From: Bacteroidota bacterium
GTDB taxonomy: Bacteria > Bacteroidota > Bacteroidia > Chitinophagales > LD1
NCBI GenBank assembly: GCA_023428205.1
Contig: JAEYZB010000211.1
Location: 1-7,018 of the forward strand
Reading direction: 5' to 3'
DNA: 7,018 nucleotides
In this document: piece by piece, positions 6,864 through 7,018 of the stretch
Layout: every line of letters starts with the position of its first letter
Numbering within the stretch: position 1 is the first letter of the stretch
Program-made: the position numbers and the translations under genes
The notes under the pieces: generated by a model
The model's database searches: none
Seen by the model: the letters and a program-made list of their open reading frames with translations, nothing else
Told to the model about the DNA's origin: nothing

Positions 6864-7018
6864 TTATATCGCGTAATATCCTCTCATTTTCAGCACCTCA
6901 AACGGGGCTTTAAAAAATGTACTTGCTTTAATTTTAGAACCACCTATTTCGTGCCATTTATTTAGCGGAACTTCTACAACGTAACGAATATAGTTCTCTT
7001 GGAAAAGCGCCTTTGCTC
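6864..7018 (-). CDS. C-terminal end of an ALG5-like GT2 glycosyltransferase (partial)
   Basis: Only the last 50 codons and a TAA stop are in the window; the gene continues past the right edge. The fragment contains VEVPLNKWHEIGGSKI (about 16 residues) followed by a basic/hydrophobic tail, FEVLKMRGYY. This matches the C-terminal pattern of dolichyl- or polyprenyl-phosphate glucosyltransferases of family GT2 (ALG5-like), where 'V..W.EI.GSK' precedes a short helix rich in Leu, Ile and Arg. Such enzymes load a sugar from a nucleotide donor onto a polyprenyl phosphate at the cytoplasmic face of the membrane, which would suit the GT39-like enzyme nearby. The catalytic N-terminal half is not visible, so the assignment rests on this tail alone. 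The stop faces the methyltransferase stop 10 bases away. Confidence 0.6.
   Translation of the reverse strand, partial: AKALFQENYIRYVVEVPLNKWHEIGGSKIKASTFFKAPFEVLKMRGYYAI

Noticed and set aside
1..7018. Search for tRNA or rRNA genes, CRISPR arrays, insertion sequences and attachment sites
   Set aside because: No cloverleaf, regularly spaced repeats, transposase or long terminal repeats were seen; nearly all the DNA is coding.

Overview
The window looks like a piece of a Bacteroidota chromosome. Three things support this: AT-rich DNA, mostly no Shine-Dalgarno sequence before start codons, and a perfect match to the Bacteroidota -7 promoter box (TAnnTTTG) upstream of the only complete plus-strand gene. 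PheS is not beside pheT, which is usual in that phylum. Genus cannot be told from the sequence alone.

Layout. A compact minus-strand cluster fills 146-5956. Read in its own direction it encodes a polytopic GT39-like membrane glycosyltransferase with a C-terminal TPR region, a soluble GT-A-like glycosyltransferase joined to it through a TAATG stop/start overlap, a small exported protein of unknown function, and the phenylalanyl-tRNA synthetase beta subunit (pheT). Gaps are -1, 11 and 35 bases, so one transcript is plausible. A 201-base divergent intergenic region (5957-6157) separates this cluster from a plus-strand class I SAM-dependent methyltransferase (6158-6853). Ten bases beyond its stop, and facing it, lies the 3' end of a minus-strand gene whose C-terminus resembles the ALG5-like polyprenyl-phosphate sugar synthases of family GT2. 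The first 145 bases hold no gene I can support.

How the genes may work together. ALG5-like GT2 enzymes charge a polyprenyl phosphate with a sugar, and GT39-type membrane enzymes use such lipid-linked sugars as donors outside the cytoplasmic membrane. With a second glycosyltransferase and a methyltransferase alongside, the region reads as a small surface-glycan or glycolipid locus into whose operon the housekeeping gene pheT is tied. Substrates and products are not visible from the sequence.

Most notable signal. The divergent intergenic region holds overlapping candidate promoters on both strands. The minus-strand leader (about 130 bases) carries a strong intrinsic-terminator-like hairpin that ends about 31 bases before the start codon of the first gene. 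The hairpin is better formed in minus-strand RNA (10 bp, 4-base loop, six U) than in plus-strand RNA. A segment upstream in the leader can pair with its 5' arm. Together these suggest transcription attenuation of the glycosyltransferase-pheT operon, or a short terminated leader RNA.
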